This document shows positions 11,434 to 21,364 of a DNA stretch of 64,000 bases, one piece after another (the stretch's first letter is position 1; every line of letters starts with the position of its first letter). Source of the stretch: Metellina segmentata (taxonomy: Eukaryota; Arthropoda; Arachnida; Araneae; Tetragnathidae); NCBI GenBank assembly GCA_947359465.1, contig OX375872.1, positions 132,172,011 to 132,236,010 of the forward strand. Reading direction: 5' to 3'. The notes under the pieces are model-generated. The model was not told the DNA's origin. It ran no database searches and was given only the letters and a program-made list of their open reading frames with translations. A program made the position numbers and the translations under genes.

Positions 11434-11708
11434 TAATTGGTAATTTTTAGTTAACGTCGTACTAGAGCTACACAACGGGCTATTGACGACGGTCCGGGAT
11501 CAGTCCCTTAAGGGAAAGATCCGAGGACAACACCTCGTAATTTTGAACCACGGTCAGATGACGAAGCAAAACCTGAGCTGGCACCCCACTCTCCAAACTT
11601 CCACGCCAACCCAACGTGAGGACTTTCGGCCACGACAGATTTAAGGTGCACCAGCCGCCTCTACATCCATGCCCGGACCCGGATTCGAACCAGGAACCTT
11701 CCGATCTA
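11434..11708 (-). mobile_element. SINE nested in BEL/Pao gag-pol, 5' truncated
   Basis: A minus-strand copy of the same SINE family as 9294-9626. It lacks the first part of the tRNA-like head, ending just after the B-box region, which is the 5' truncation expected from target-primed reverse transcription. It is flanked by a perfect 12-bp target duplication, CGCCAAACTGGG, at 11422-11433 and 11709-11720. It therefore inserted after the retrotransposon. Confidence 0.92.
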
Positions 11709-11720
11709 CGCCAAACTGGG

Positions 11721-12867
11721 ACAAGTGAGCCAACAGAGTCTACGATAAATGCACAGGTGCAAGAGCAACCTGTCGCTACTTCATCTCCTAACTTCGGATA
11801 CGTTTAGTGAAAATACAAACCCTAGTATAAATGCATCATTGCAAACATTTTCTACTAGGAATATGGTTAACAATTCAAATGCAATAAATAAGAAAACTGT
11901 TTTGCTTGCCACAGCTCTTGTTTCGGTTAAGAGCTCGAATCGAAACTGGGTTCAAGGTAGGGCAATTTTGGATAGCGCTAGTCCAGGGCTCGAAATACCC
12001 GGGTGCACAGGTGCACTGTACACATGAAAATTAAATTGTGCACCTAAATTTTTCTCGCTAGGTGCATGCCATGCACCTAAATTAAAAACTTAGGTGCACC
12101 TTGTGCACCTGAATTAAAAAATCTATTTCGAGGCCTGCGCTAGTCAATCGCATTTCATGACCTTACAGTTCGCCTTAAAACTGGGATTGAAAAAGGAAAA
12201 AACTAACTTTCCCGTCAGCGGTTTAGGTGGTCTTGCCACAAACGTGAAATACAGAACTAGTACTGTAGTTTGTAATCAAAACTCTTCGTTTTCGTCCATC
12301 GCGGTATTTTTAGTTGTGCCTAAAATTACGGATTTAGTTCCGGCAACAGATTTGAATGTTGAGCATATCCCTGATCGTGCTACATTAGCTGATCCTGCGT
12401 TTGGAAAAGCGAGAAAAGTCGACATGGTAATCGGGGCAGAACTATTTTTCGAAATAATACGAGAAGGAAAACTGCGTACCTCATCTAATTTAGTTTTCCA
12501 AAATTCCGTATTTGGCTTTGTAGCTTACGGAACAATTACATCTAATTATCCCAAACAATATTGTGGTATGGTTTCTAACTTAGAAAATATTGAAGATAAT
12601 CTTCGGAAATTTTGGGAAATTGAAGAGGTGTCTACGGAAAGACAACCAAGTAAAGAAGAAGAATACTGTGAAATACACTTCCAGAATAGTCAAAAACGTG
12701 ATGAGTCGGGTAGATTTGTAGTTCAAATGCCCTTAAGGGAAGATGAGTTAAATTCGTTAGGTGATTCAAAGTCATTAGCAAATAAGAGATTAAAGCAAAC
12801 CCTCAAAAGATTGAACAAAGATCCTGTTGCAAAGAAGATCTACACGGACTTCCTCGTAGAGTATTAG
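11721..12867 (+). pseudogene. BEL/Pao pol, aspartic protease region (interrupted)
   Basis: The frame around 11850-11983 ends with RAILDSAS, containing the D-S-A/G catalytic turn of retroviral-type proteases; coding resumes after the MITE and continues as FALKLGLKKEKTNFPVSGLG (12169-12228), a DUF1758-like region typical of BEL/Pao, and on to a linker with ADPAFGKARKVDMVIGAELF. The protease would process the gag-pol polyprotein. A TAG at 12865-12867 separates it from the RT segment, which is otherwise in the same frame. I have not joined the two halves. Confidence 0.85.
11984..12137. mobile_element. hAT-type MITE nested in the BEL/Pao protease gene
   Basis: A 154-bp element with inverted ends CAGGGCTCGAAATA and TATTTCGAGGCCTG, flanked by a perfect 8-bp duplication CGCTAGTC (11976-11983, 12138-12145). 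The interior is built from repeats of GGTGCAC-type words (for example AGGTGCACC). CAGGG ends plus an 8-bp duplication fit the hAT superfamily. It interrupts the protease active-site coding segment right after ILDSAS. Confidence 0.85.
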
Positions 12868-13963
12868 GGACTAAATCACATGGAGAGAATACCTGACAAC
12901 GAAAGGGACTTGGTGTCGGTTGTTTATTATATGCCTCATCATGGTGTTTATCGACCCGAAAAGACTTCAACCAAACTTCGAATTGTATTCAACGCATCTG
13001 CACCTACCGCCATTGGCCGAAGTTTGAATGATCTCTTACTTTCAGCACAAGTTAGGGAAGACATCTTTGATATCATGATTCGGTTTCGCAAACACAAAAT
13101 AGCCTTAACAGCGGACATCAAACAGATGTTTCGTCAGATATTGATAGATCCGACTCAAAGGGATTTATTGCGCATACTATGGAGTACTCTCTGAAGAAAA
13201 TAAACCAACAGATGTCTTCAGGATGAATACAGTTACTTATGATACAAAAAGTGCGCCCTTTTTGGCAGTCAGAACTCTAAAGCAATTGGCATCAGATGAA
13301 GTTATCAAATTTCCATTGGCTGCAGAAGCTACCCTTTCTGACGTCTATATGGATGATATCGTTACTGGAGCTGCATATCTTGAACCAGCTAAAGAATTAA
13401 TGAACCAACTGGTTAAAATGTTTGCAACCTGCGGCATGACTCTTCACAAATGGAATTCAAATTCCAAAGAACTCTTAGGCAAGAGTGTCGATGATTCTGA
13501 AGCACATTCGTTCACTCATGAAGCTGAAGACACAGTCAAGACTTTGGGCGTGGTTTGGAAGTCCAAAGAAGATCAATTCGCGCGAGAAGTTTTGTCCACA
13601 ATAGCCAACATTTACGATCCCATCGGATATATTGGACCTGCCATCAGCAAAGCTAAGATGTTTTTACAAAAACTGTGGTTAGAAAAAGTAAACTGGGATG
13701 ACGATTTGCCAGATCACGTTGCAAGCAAGTGGTGTTGTTTTGTATCCACATTGAAGGAATTAGAAACCATCAAGATACCTAGATTCCTTCTGTTCCCAGC
13801 GAGTCAGGCAGTTGTTCTTTTGGGATTCGCTGATGCCTCAATTTCGGCTTATGGAGCTGTGGTGTATCTCCGGTGCTTGACCCCAGATGATACTCACAGT
13901 TCTGGTAGACTTATCGCCAGCAAATCTCGTGTGTTGCCTCTCAAAACAGTATATGTTCCTTGA
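12868..13963 (+). pseudogene. BEL/Pao pol, reverse transcriptase and start of RNase H
   Basis: RT blocks in order: IVFNASAPTAIGRSLNDLL (12981-13035), LTADIKQMFRQILIDP with the first catalytic aspartate (13112-13160), a frameshift at about 13194, and VYMDDIVTGA with the paired catalytic aspartates (13343-13372). The connection region includes TLGVVWKSKEDQF and IYDPIGYIGPA. RNase H starts with LLGFADASISAYGAVVY (13819-13868), whose aspartate is the first RNase H acid. A stop at 13961-13963 ends the frame. Confidence 0.9.
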
Positions 13964-14680
13964 TTGGAATTGTGTTCGTGCCTGCTGCTTTCCCAGCTAG
14001 TTAAAAGGGTCATCAGTGCTTTGAAAATGGACCTGTACAAGACAATTCTTTTCTCAGACTCTACCATAGCATTGGCTTCGATAGGTTCCCCTCCTCATCA
14101 ATTGAAAACTTTTGTTGGGAATCGAGCGTAGAAAATTCAAGCCTTGACTGAAAATTATTCGTGGAAGCATATCTCCTCTCGGGACAATCCAGCTGATATA
14201 ATTTCTCGTGGTGCTGATCCCAAGGAACTGGTATCATCAAAACTTTGGTGGCATGGGCCACACATTTCGCTAGAGGACGGCTCTTCAGACTGCAATGAAC
14301 TGAATAAGCCAGAACGAGAACATTATTTGAGTGAACTGAAACAGTTATCGGACATAAACTTAACTTTCATGAACACAGACTTTATTAATGGCATCCTCAA
14401 TTTATCTAATAATTATAATAAGCTAATCCGTATTCTTAGTTTTATTTTTAGGTTCTTCTCCAACTGTCGCAGTAAGGAGAAAAATTTGGATCCCATCACC
14501 ATAAGTTGAGTTTGATCGTGCCAAAGTATTTCTGGTAAAATCAGTACAGGTAATTGAATTTAGTAAAGAGTTAAATGCATTAAGGAAAGGAGAAAAATTA
14601 AAGGACAGTCATGTAAGTAATTTAAACCCCTTTCTTGATAAAGATGGTTTAATTCGCGTAGGAGGTAGACTTGATAATTC
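13964..14680 (+). pseudogene. BEL/Pao pol, rest of RNase H and integrase N-terminal linker
   Basis: LFSDSTIALASIGS (14049-14090) carries a further RNase H acid. HISSRDNPADIISRGA (14168-14215) is the conserved end of this region in BEL/Pao elements. Several frames and stops (14129-14131, 14507-14509) interrupt it. From about 14620 the frame LDKDGLIRVGGRLDNS leads into the integrase. Confidence 0.85.
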
Positions 14681-14684
14681 TAAT

Positions 14685-15542
14685 TTGTCCTTTGGTAAAA
14701 AACACCCCATTCTATTTCCTAGAAATCATAAATGGAAAACATTAATCATGCAGTATTTCCATTTGAAAAATTTGCATGTTGGTGCTCAAACATTACTTCA
14801 TTGTGTACAGCAAGAATTTTGGCCGTTAAATGGTAGAAATAACTCGAGGAAAGTTGTTCATGATTGCGTCATATGTTTTAAAAGTAAACCTAAGACAGAA
14901 GGACAAATTATGGCTTCACTGCCTAAGGAACGAGTAACAATTACTGCCCCCTTTTTAACCAGTGGGATAGATTTGTGTGGTCCTTTCTATATCAGGTACA
15001 AAAATCAACGTAACGGTATTTTTAATTACAATTACGTAGCTATTTTTGTTTGTTTCGCTACACGCGCGGTTCATTTAGAATTTCTAACTGATTTAACCTC
15101 TGATGCTTTAATAGCAACTTTAAAAAGATTTTTCTCGAGACGTGGAGTTAGTAAAACAATATTTTCAGGTAACGCAACTAATTTTGTGGGTGCTAATTTG
15201 GAATTGAAAAAATTTAACAAAATTGTTGAATCACCATCGGCTGATTGGGCCTCGTATTGTGTTTCCGAATCAATTTCTTGGAAATTTCTCCCACCCAGAT
15301 CTCCCAATGTTGGTGGTCTCTGGGAGGCGGGAGTTAAATCCTTCAAAAGCCATTTGAAGAAGGTTGTGGGAAATTCAAAATTAACATTAGAGGAATTTTT
15401 AACAGTTACCAACCAAATTGAAGTAGTCTTGAATAGTCGCCCACTTATACCACTGTCGTCGGATCCAAATGACTTCGAAACCTTGACTCCTGGTCACTTC
15501 TTAATCGGAAGACCAATTAATAGTATACCAGAGCCTAACTGA
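14685..15542 (+). pseudogene. BEL/Pao integrase
   Basis: An uninterrupted stretch of 285 codons. The zinc-binding N-terminus shows two histidines (YFHLKNLHVG) and the pair CVIC. In the catalytic core the first acid is in GIDLCGPFYIR (about 14968-15000) and the glutamate in GGLWEAGVKSF (about 15313-15345). The second-acid block reads FSGNATNFVGA at 15162-15194, where the family has FSDNATNF: the aspartate codon is GGT (15168-15170), so the catalytic residue is lost. A TGA at 15540-15542 then cuts it from the C-terminal domain, which stays in frame. Confidence 0.92.
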
Positions 15543-15866
15543 ACTGATCAACCTGATAATAAATTGTCACGTTGGCAGAGAGTTACTAAATTAAACCAAC
15601 TTATATGGAAAAAATGGAGCAGAGATGTTTTGAATAATCTCCAGCAGCGCAGTAAATGGCTGTTCGAGAAAAATAATGTAAAAATAGGCACCTTAGTATT
15701 ATTAAAGGACGATAAATTGCCTTTGTGTACCTGGTCAGTTGGTCGGATTCAGGATGTTGTACCAGGTACTGATGGAAAAATTAGTGTGGTTATAATCAAA
15801 ACACCTCGTGGAATCTTTAAACGCAGTGTATCTAATATTAGCGTTTTGCCGATTCCCGAAACTTAA
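15543..15866 (+). pseudogene. BEL/Pao pol C-terminal domain (DUF5641-like)
   Basis: In frame with the integrase after a single TGA. SRWQRVTKLNQLIWKKWSRD and WSVGRIQDVVPGTDGKI followed by VVIIKTPRGIFKRSVSNISV are hallmarks of the C-terminal tail of BEL/Pao integrases, which resembles the DNA-binding SH3-like end of other integrases. Ends with a natural stop at 15864-15866. Confidence 0.88.
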
Positions 15867-16048
15867 AATTTGTGTATAAAATGTATTATTTGTAAATACA
15901 ACTCGTATATAATTAATTGTATTTTGTAATGAAAATTGTAAAATATAACTGAAATTTATATATAATTGTATATTGTATTTAACTTTATTTGTATCTTTAA
16001 ATTTTGAATTATTCTGTTGAAATTTGTACATTTCAACGTCGGGCGGGA

Positions 16049-16237
16049 TGTTGACGCCTTGAATTGAAATGTTGGCGACCTTTTGTGTCTGTCGCTTGGC
16101 GATTCTAGCTATTCTTGATTTGTACGGCAACAAGCCAACATCGCATCGAAGTCTCTATCGTAAGATTAATAAAGTTCGTTTCGTTAAATTACCTATGGAT
16201 ATTTTCATTATTCTACAGTCCACATTCGCCTACAACA
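16049..16237 (+). repeat. 3' LTR of the BEL/Pao element
   Basis: Same length as the 5' LTR (189 bp) with about nine substitutions, ends GCCTACAACA. It is preceded by CGTCGGGCGGGA, a short purine-rich candidate polypurine tract, and followed by the duplication CAGTC. AATAAA lies at 16168-16173. Confidence 0.92.
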
Positions 16238-17139
16238 CAGTCAAAAAATATAAGTAGGTGAAAATTGCCAAAAGTACAGATTCATGACTTTGTCGTGGTA
16301 GTAACGATAACTCTGCTATTATAAAAGGAAATGTTTGTTTGTTTGTCTGTTTCTTTCGCGGCCGAAAAATCCTGACGTTCTATGGCACTTACAGCAATGA
16401 GATTTGGCACACAGGTAGTCCGAATTTTTTGCAATTTTTGGGTCGCGGCGAATTTTAAAATTCAATCTAGAACATTTTAAAATGAATTTGATCAAATTAA
16501 TTATTATTATTTTCTTTGGCCACCGCGTAAAGATATGACAGATTCTAATTATTTTCCCAAGTTTCCGTTTTCATTTTGCACAGAAGAATGATTTTCCAGT
16601 AGAGGATAAAAAAAAGTTTTAACTTTAGTTATGTAGTTCTTTTTTCTATCTCCTAGACCGTTAAAGATGGAGTAAAAATTTCATCGGATTTGAAATCTGC
16701 GGAAAATTTTACACCAGATTAATTCCTTACATCATAGCGTAACGCCGGGCTAGCCCACTACCTCCTAGATAATAAAGCCCTATGTCTAGTTTATGACGTC
16801 ACCAGCAGAAGGGCAAAAGTCTTTTGATCGCAAATTCAGAAAAGCTTTGAAAATGAGATTGTTTGCTAAAAAAAGCAGTGTGTATAGGGGTATTCAATTG
16901 AAGGGTTTTAAACAAAAACAGCACTTGTTAAAGGTTATTAAAACTAAGAGAAATACTCCAAGAAATATCCGTTTCCATGGAAAATTACTTTTTTAAGGTA
17001 CAAACTCAGTATTTGGGTACATAGAAAAAGCACAAATTTACATACACAAAATGTACATACAAAGCATACAACAAATTTTTCATGCTTTACATTTCAGGCA
17101 ATTCTATAATCAGATTCTTGAAACCTATTACAGTTGTTG

Positions 17140-17410
17140 AATAGATATATAATAGCAAATTATTGGTTAATAAAATACAAAAGAAAGAAAAATTAAGATG
17201 CTTTCATTTTTTTTAATGATGCCTAAGTTTAAACATGAATGCTATTGTAGACGAGGAATCCAACAATATATATATAATAGCAAATTCCTGGTAAATAAAA
17301 TACAAAAACTTATATAAATATGTACACAATAGAAAGAAAAATTAAGATGCTTTCATTTTTGTAATGATGCCTAAGTTTAAATATGGATGCTATTGTAGCA
17401 TGGATGCTAT
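17140..17410. repeat. Direct duplication inside the P-like element
   Basis: The phrase AAGAAAGAAAAATTAAGATG plus the following GCTTTCATTTTT..TAATGATGCCTAAGTTTAAA occurs twice, near 17183 and 17333, together with upstream TATATAATAGCAAATT. The period is about 150 bp. Confidence 0.8.
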
Positions 17411-17653
17411 GGATGCTATCTAACAAAATTCTAACTTTTATTAAAACATTTTTATGGTACATTATATAAGGGAAATGACGAACTAACCGAAGATGTATAA
17501 ATAATAGGAATGAATGTGCCCGAAGGTCTTAGTGAAGAAGTTGACTAGACAATTAAAAAACCAGGAAAACACTCGGGTGAATTACATTAGACATCCTTAA
17601 AGGAAAAGCCGGAGAAAAAATTGAAAATGTACAACCCTGGATTAAATACAATT

Positions 17654-18235
17654 TTACCTTTTATCCTGTGTTAATGTTTCGAGTTTTCTTTTATTTGGTA
17701 ATTTGATCATCTTCTCATTTTTGGACCTACAATAGTCTTTCAAAGGTGTATTTGTAGCTGATCGCAAAAGCAACTCCATAATTTTAGTTGATGAATGCCG
17801 CTCGCATGATGTAATACTTATTTCCTTGGATATCAGTACTTCCTGAGTAGCACGCAAAACAAACAGGCGTTAGTTTGATACTTTAAAAAATTCAATCTGA
17901 AATTATCTCCCAATTAATCTTTGCAGAACAATAAAATTATACATTATGATATTTACAGCATTCACGGTTGGATACTTTAATCCACCTCTGTCACAATTAT
18001 GTTCACAACGATATGCTGAAAGCCTGAATGAATAATCAGTGGTTTTTCAATAGCTAAATTGCCACTACAACTTTCACATTTAATGCTTTTTACAACTGAA
18101 TGACAACAATAACCAGCTAAATATGTGATTAAAGAAATGTTGTCAGAAATTGAATCTATGTCATTATCTGTGACCTCAATATGTGGAATCAATATGGCTT
18201 CATAAACGCATATAAGCACTTTTATACATCAGTAT
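17654..18235 (-). pseudogene. P-element/THAP9-like transposase, C-terminal remnants
   Basis: Reading on the minus strand: LITYLAGYCCHSVVKSIKCE (about 18135-18076) followed by CSGNL gives the YLAGY...C..C block seen near the C-terminus of P-like transposases. RGGLKYPTVNAVNII follows in another frame (about 17985-17940), then SCERHSSTKIMELLLRSATN and DYCRSKNEK (17805-17700), ending at TAA near 17654. The first block and the RGGLKYP block differ in frame, and an intron-like gap around 17860-17930 separates the last block. The N-terminal DNA-binding and catalytic RNase H parts are not found, so this copy is non-autonomous. The identification rests on remembered family motifs. Confidence 0.6.
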
Positions 18236-19000
18236 ATTTTACAGTAGAATCCGCGTATTGTAATTACTTCGACTCCCAGAGTTTGATAACAATAATCGAG
18301 TAATAATATTAACCAAAAAGTCTGAAAAGTGCTGTTTTATAGATATTTGTTGTGCACAGATTTTGATTTACCAAAAGAGCACATTAGGCGAAGTTCAATA
18401 AAGTTATGTTTGTGAATTGTTGAATTCCATTATAATACGATATATTATTAATCTTGCTGAATAGTTAACATAACCAAAGGTGAATGAAACAGGATAATCA
18501 CAGATGCTGGGCTTTTGGTGATTCGAAAAGAATTTCGTAATCTAACAAATATTTCATTGGTTTTAATTACTTAAAATATATTAAAAATGAAATCAACATA
18601 CCTTTTTCTCCCTTTCTTAGCAACTGCGAGTGTAAAATTTAATCACGATAATCCTGGAACGAGATTCTCCTTTAATAAAGTTCGTCAATCTTTCTCTACA
18701 AAATACACTTTATTCTGACTCCACACATAGAAATATTTACACGGCTGCTTTATCAGCTATTCTTTTTTGGAATTACACGAAAATATAATAGTAACTAGTC
18801 TTCAAACGATAATTCAAATATGTAACAGTAATTAATGTGCAAACGATAATACGGAAATATAACAATAATGTACAAACGATATAATTCGAACTACTTTTAA
18901 CAAATCCACTGATGAAACGCTTGCTCGGATGGCTTCAGCATTCAATTTAAACAAGACACGAATTGCATACCTTTTGATGGTGACGTCATATAAGGTTTGC
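18236..19000. other. AT-rich interior of the P-like element; no coding recognised
   Basis: On the minus strand this is where the 5' part of the transposase gene should be. No protein motif could be read in any frame. Confidence 0.4.
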
Positions 19001-19057
19001 GTATCAGTCAGAAGGCTTTATAATCTAGGAGGTAGTGGCTAGCCATGCAGTGGCTAG

Positions 19058-19250
19058 GACAAATGGTATTTCTTTAAAGAGTCAAGGTAATGTTCATTTA
19101 GCATTTCGACCTTTTGATTTGGATAGAAAGTAGGTAGCAAATATTGGGCCTCCCAAAAGTCATTTTCTGACGCCTACTATTGTCTTATGTATTTTGTCCA
19201 GTTCTGGTGGACATTTGGTGCATGTTTCTGGTGTGAACATTTATTTTTAA
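19058..19250. other. No feature recognised
   Basis: Short stretch between two Helitron-like sequences, with CATGTTTCTGGTG-type words related to the minisatellite downstream. Confidence 0.35.
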
Positions 19251-19252
19251 AT

Positions 19253-19665
19253 TAGCTAAATAACCTTGCATTGCTCAGGTTTCAAATATGACCGCGACAT
19301 TTCCCTGTGTTCACTCAAATACACAAAATCTGTTGAACGTGTTCACCTACCACGGCAGCTAAACCATGACCGCGACATTTCCCTGGTTTAACTCAAATAC
19401 ATAAACCCTGTAGAACGTGTTTCCTTGTACATGTCCATTTATTGCAAGAAAACAAACTTTAGACTTTAAAATTAGGGCTTCGATGGGCACTTTTACGACT
19501 ACCAGTATGCCAATTTTCATGACAACAAATTGGTCTGAAGACAGGAAAGATATAGCCCAGGTTTTCCGTAGTGTTGTAAAGTATAAGTGTACAAAATTTG
19601 GTGTGGACTGGTCAAACGGTTTAGATTTCTGTAGAGAATATACACACACATATATACGCCCACAT
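19253..19665 (-). mobile_element. Helitron-like fragment, minus strand
   Basis: Aligned with 32108-32438 in reverse (shared words include AATGGACATGTACAAGGAAA and AAAATTGGCA). Its 3' end, read on the minus strand, is the degraded GCAATGCAAGGTTATTTAGC, which resembles the GCAACGCCGGGTTATTCAGC terminus of Helitron-like elements. An internal segment around 19290-19390 (GACCGCGACATTTCCCTG) is duplicated. Confidence 0.5.
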
Positions 19666-19704
19666 CCTTTTACTACACACATACAAAAGTTGATGAATGT
19701 TTAT

Positions 19705-19920
19705 TTTGCCCAGTGAGATGTTTCTGGTGGATGTTTATTTTATGTGGTGAATACTTTTGGTAGATATATTTATTTTAAATGGTGGATGTTTCTGTAGGAT
19801 ATTTTTTACATGATGGATGTTTCTGGGCGATGTTTATTTTATCTGATGGTTGCTTTTATTATGGAGGATGTTTCTCGTAGATGTTTATTTTATATAGTGG
19901 TTGCTTTTTTATAGCTGATT
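19705..19920. repeat. Imperfect minisatellite with GATGTTTCTGG-TTTATTTTA units
   Basis: Four to five diverged units of about 45-50 bp, each with GATGTTTCT followed by GATGTTTATTTTAT and a TGGT word. No coding significance. Confidence 0.75.
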
Positions 19921-20003
19921 TTATTAACGCCGTATATTAAAACATACGTAATCGGAGATAGTTTAGACATTGCATTGCATAAGAAAGTTCGGTAACGTAT
20001 GTA

Positions 20004-21352
20004 CACTGATGTTTGTAAAAAATACAACACCATGAAGGAATCATCCTAATGAAATTTGTAGCAAACGACAATTATAGGATGTTAAGCAAAATAGTAACGT
20101 TCCAGAGCCACCACGCATGCGTGATGTGAGCAGAGCCCTCTAAACTGATGCTAAAAGTATATAAATAGTGGGCTGTAGCGGAACGTTGAAAATAGTGCAT
20201 GGTTATTCTTTAGTGGCGAACATTTAGTGAGACATAAGTATGCCTCCACGACGAACTAGGGAGAAATTTCAACAACTTATGGAGTTTGAGGGGGGGGGGG
20301 GAGAATCATCGGCCTTCGTGTAGGAGGATTTGCCTATCGCGCAATAGCAGCTCGAGTGCAGCGGAACAGTTCCACAGTGATGCGAGTTTGGAAGCAGTGG
20401 ACCGACGAGCACCGGGCAACTCGTAAAACTGAGAGTGGACGACGGAAGGGGAAGTCAGCGTTGTGAATGACCGTACAGCTTCCTCTAGGCAGTTGGCAGC
20501 ACTATGGTCTACTGCTACAAGTGTACTAATGTCGGCTTCGTCAATTCGCCGACGTCTACTGCACCGTGGACTGCGTGCAAGGATTTCTTTATACAGGATC
20601 CCCTCACGCCAAACCGTCGACGGTTGCGTCTGCAATGGGCTCATGAGCACACAGCCTGGCGGGCTGATTGGCAACAAGTTGTCTTTTCTGAAGAATCCCG
20701 CTTTAATTTGTGGAACCATGATGGCCGCATTCGTGTTAGATGCTATGCCGGTGAACGCTGCCTTCCAGAGTGCATTATCGAACGTCATAGTGGCCGAACA
20801 CCCGGTGTTATGGATTGAGGTACGATTTCGTATCATCGACGATCTCAGTTGTTACGAATTGAGGGTAATCTGAATAGCAATAGGTTAAGTCCGTGAAATG
20901 CTAGAGCCCGAAGTCGTTCCCTTCCTTCAAGGCATCCCTGGAGCTATCTTTCAACAGGATAATGCACGCCCACATGTTGCAAGGAATGTTCAAAACTTCT
21001 TTTCAGCTCGACACATGCAACTTTTTTCTTGACCTGCTTATTCGCCGGATATGATGCCTATTGAGCACGTGTGGGATTTGGTTGGTCGGCGTATCGCTCG
21101 TGATCCGCTTCCTACATCTTTAAAAGACGAACTTTGGGTACGCATTCAAACAATATGGAATGCCACGTCGTATAGCAACACTTACTGAAGCGCGTGGTGG
21201 CTACACCAAATACTGATTTCGGACACTTAATATTGTTTTTTTGCTTTCAAAATTTACTCATTTATTTGTACTAATACAAGCGGTTTGTGTATTAAATTTC
21301 ATTTAATTCTGATGACTCCTTCATGGTGTTGCATTTTTTACAAACATCAGTA
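20004..21352 (+). mobile_element. Tc1-like element, family A, copy 2 (both ends present)
   Basis: A 1349-bp element with matching inverted ends: CACTGATGTTTGTAAAAAAT at the left and ATTTTTTACAAACATCAG followed by TA at the right, extending over about 45 bp (ACACCATGAAGGA). TA dinucleotides at 20002-20003 and 21353-21354 are the expected target duplication. Length, ends and transposase all fit Tc1/mariner. Confidence 0.92.
20240..21215 (+). pseudogene. Tc1-like transposase, family A
   Basis: Starts at ATG 20240 (MPPRRTREKFQQLMEFE). The first helix-turn-helix reads RIIGLRVGGFAYRAIAARVQ, the second is in QLAALWSTATSVLMSASSIR. The first catalytic block is VVFSEESRFNLWNHDG (about 20679-20726), where a glutamate replaces the usual aspartate. 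The second is FQQDNARPHVA (about 20949), the third PIEHVWDLVGRR (about 21058-21093). A run of G at 20289-20301 falls in the helix-turn-helix coding part and is a probable slippage site. A frame change near 20466, stops after 20871 and a deletion near 21165 leave it dead. The expected length is about 340 residues. Confidence 0.88.
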
Positions 21353-21364
21353 TAATATGCATAA

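Larger units (their letters stand above)
9934..16237 (+). mobile_element. BEL/Pao-type LTR retrotransposon, full length, inactive
   Basis: A 6304-bp element bounded by two 189-bp LTRs and a 5-bp target duplication CAGTC (9929-9933, 16238-16242). Order of parts: 5' LTR, candidate primer-binding site, gag with DUF1759-like region and zinc knuckles, aspartic protease, reverse transcriptase, RNase H, integrase with zinc-binding N-terminus, and a C-terminal DUF5641-like segment. This domain order, with protease and integrase flanking RT as in BEL, and the wording of each domain support BEL/Pao over Gypsy or Copia. No envelope-like frame was seen. About nine differences between the LTRs (near 5 percent) indicate an insertion that is not recent. 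Stops, frameshifts and two later insertions make it defective. Confidence 0.93.
16756..19036 (-). mobile_element. P-element-like DNA transposon nested in a Helitron
   Basis: The ends are inverted repeats: CACTACCTCCTAGAT at 16756 and ATCTAGGAGGTAGT ending at 19036, with similarity extending about 60 bp inwards (both contain ATGACGTCACCA). It is flanked by GGCTAGCC at 16748-16755 and 19037-19044, an 8-bp target duplication as in P elements. The minus strand keeps pieces of a P-type transposase C-terminus. The Helitron resumes directly after the second duplication, proving the order of insertion. Confidence 0.8.
16312..19057 (+). mobile_element. Helitron-like non-autonomous element, split by a P-like insertion
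   Basis: The left part (16312-16755) matches the intact copy at 36781-37369: it starts TCTG, has ATTATAAAAGGAAATGTTTG, a GTTTGTCTG tract and CCTGACG..TATGGCA, and reaches ACGCCGGGCTAGCC. The last bases, ATGCAGTGGCTAG (19045-19057), appear only after the inserted element. The 5' TC and 3' CTAG ends fit Helitrons. No protein is encoded. Confidence 0.65.

Noticed and set aside
15071..15412. A 113-codon minus-strand gene
   Set aside because: It is antisense to the well-supported BEL integrase.
16793..16996. Basic 67-residue protein in the P-like element
   Set aside because: It lies antisense to the transposase remnant near the element end, shows no motif and begins in the inverted-repeat region; likely chance.
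19359..19716. Overlapping open frames of about 100 codons on both strands
   Set aside because: They lie in a Helitron-like repeat and the related copy at 32108-32438 is also open by chance in places; no domain is recognisable.
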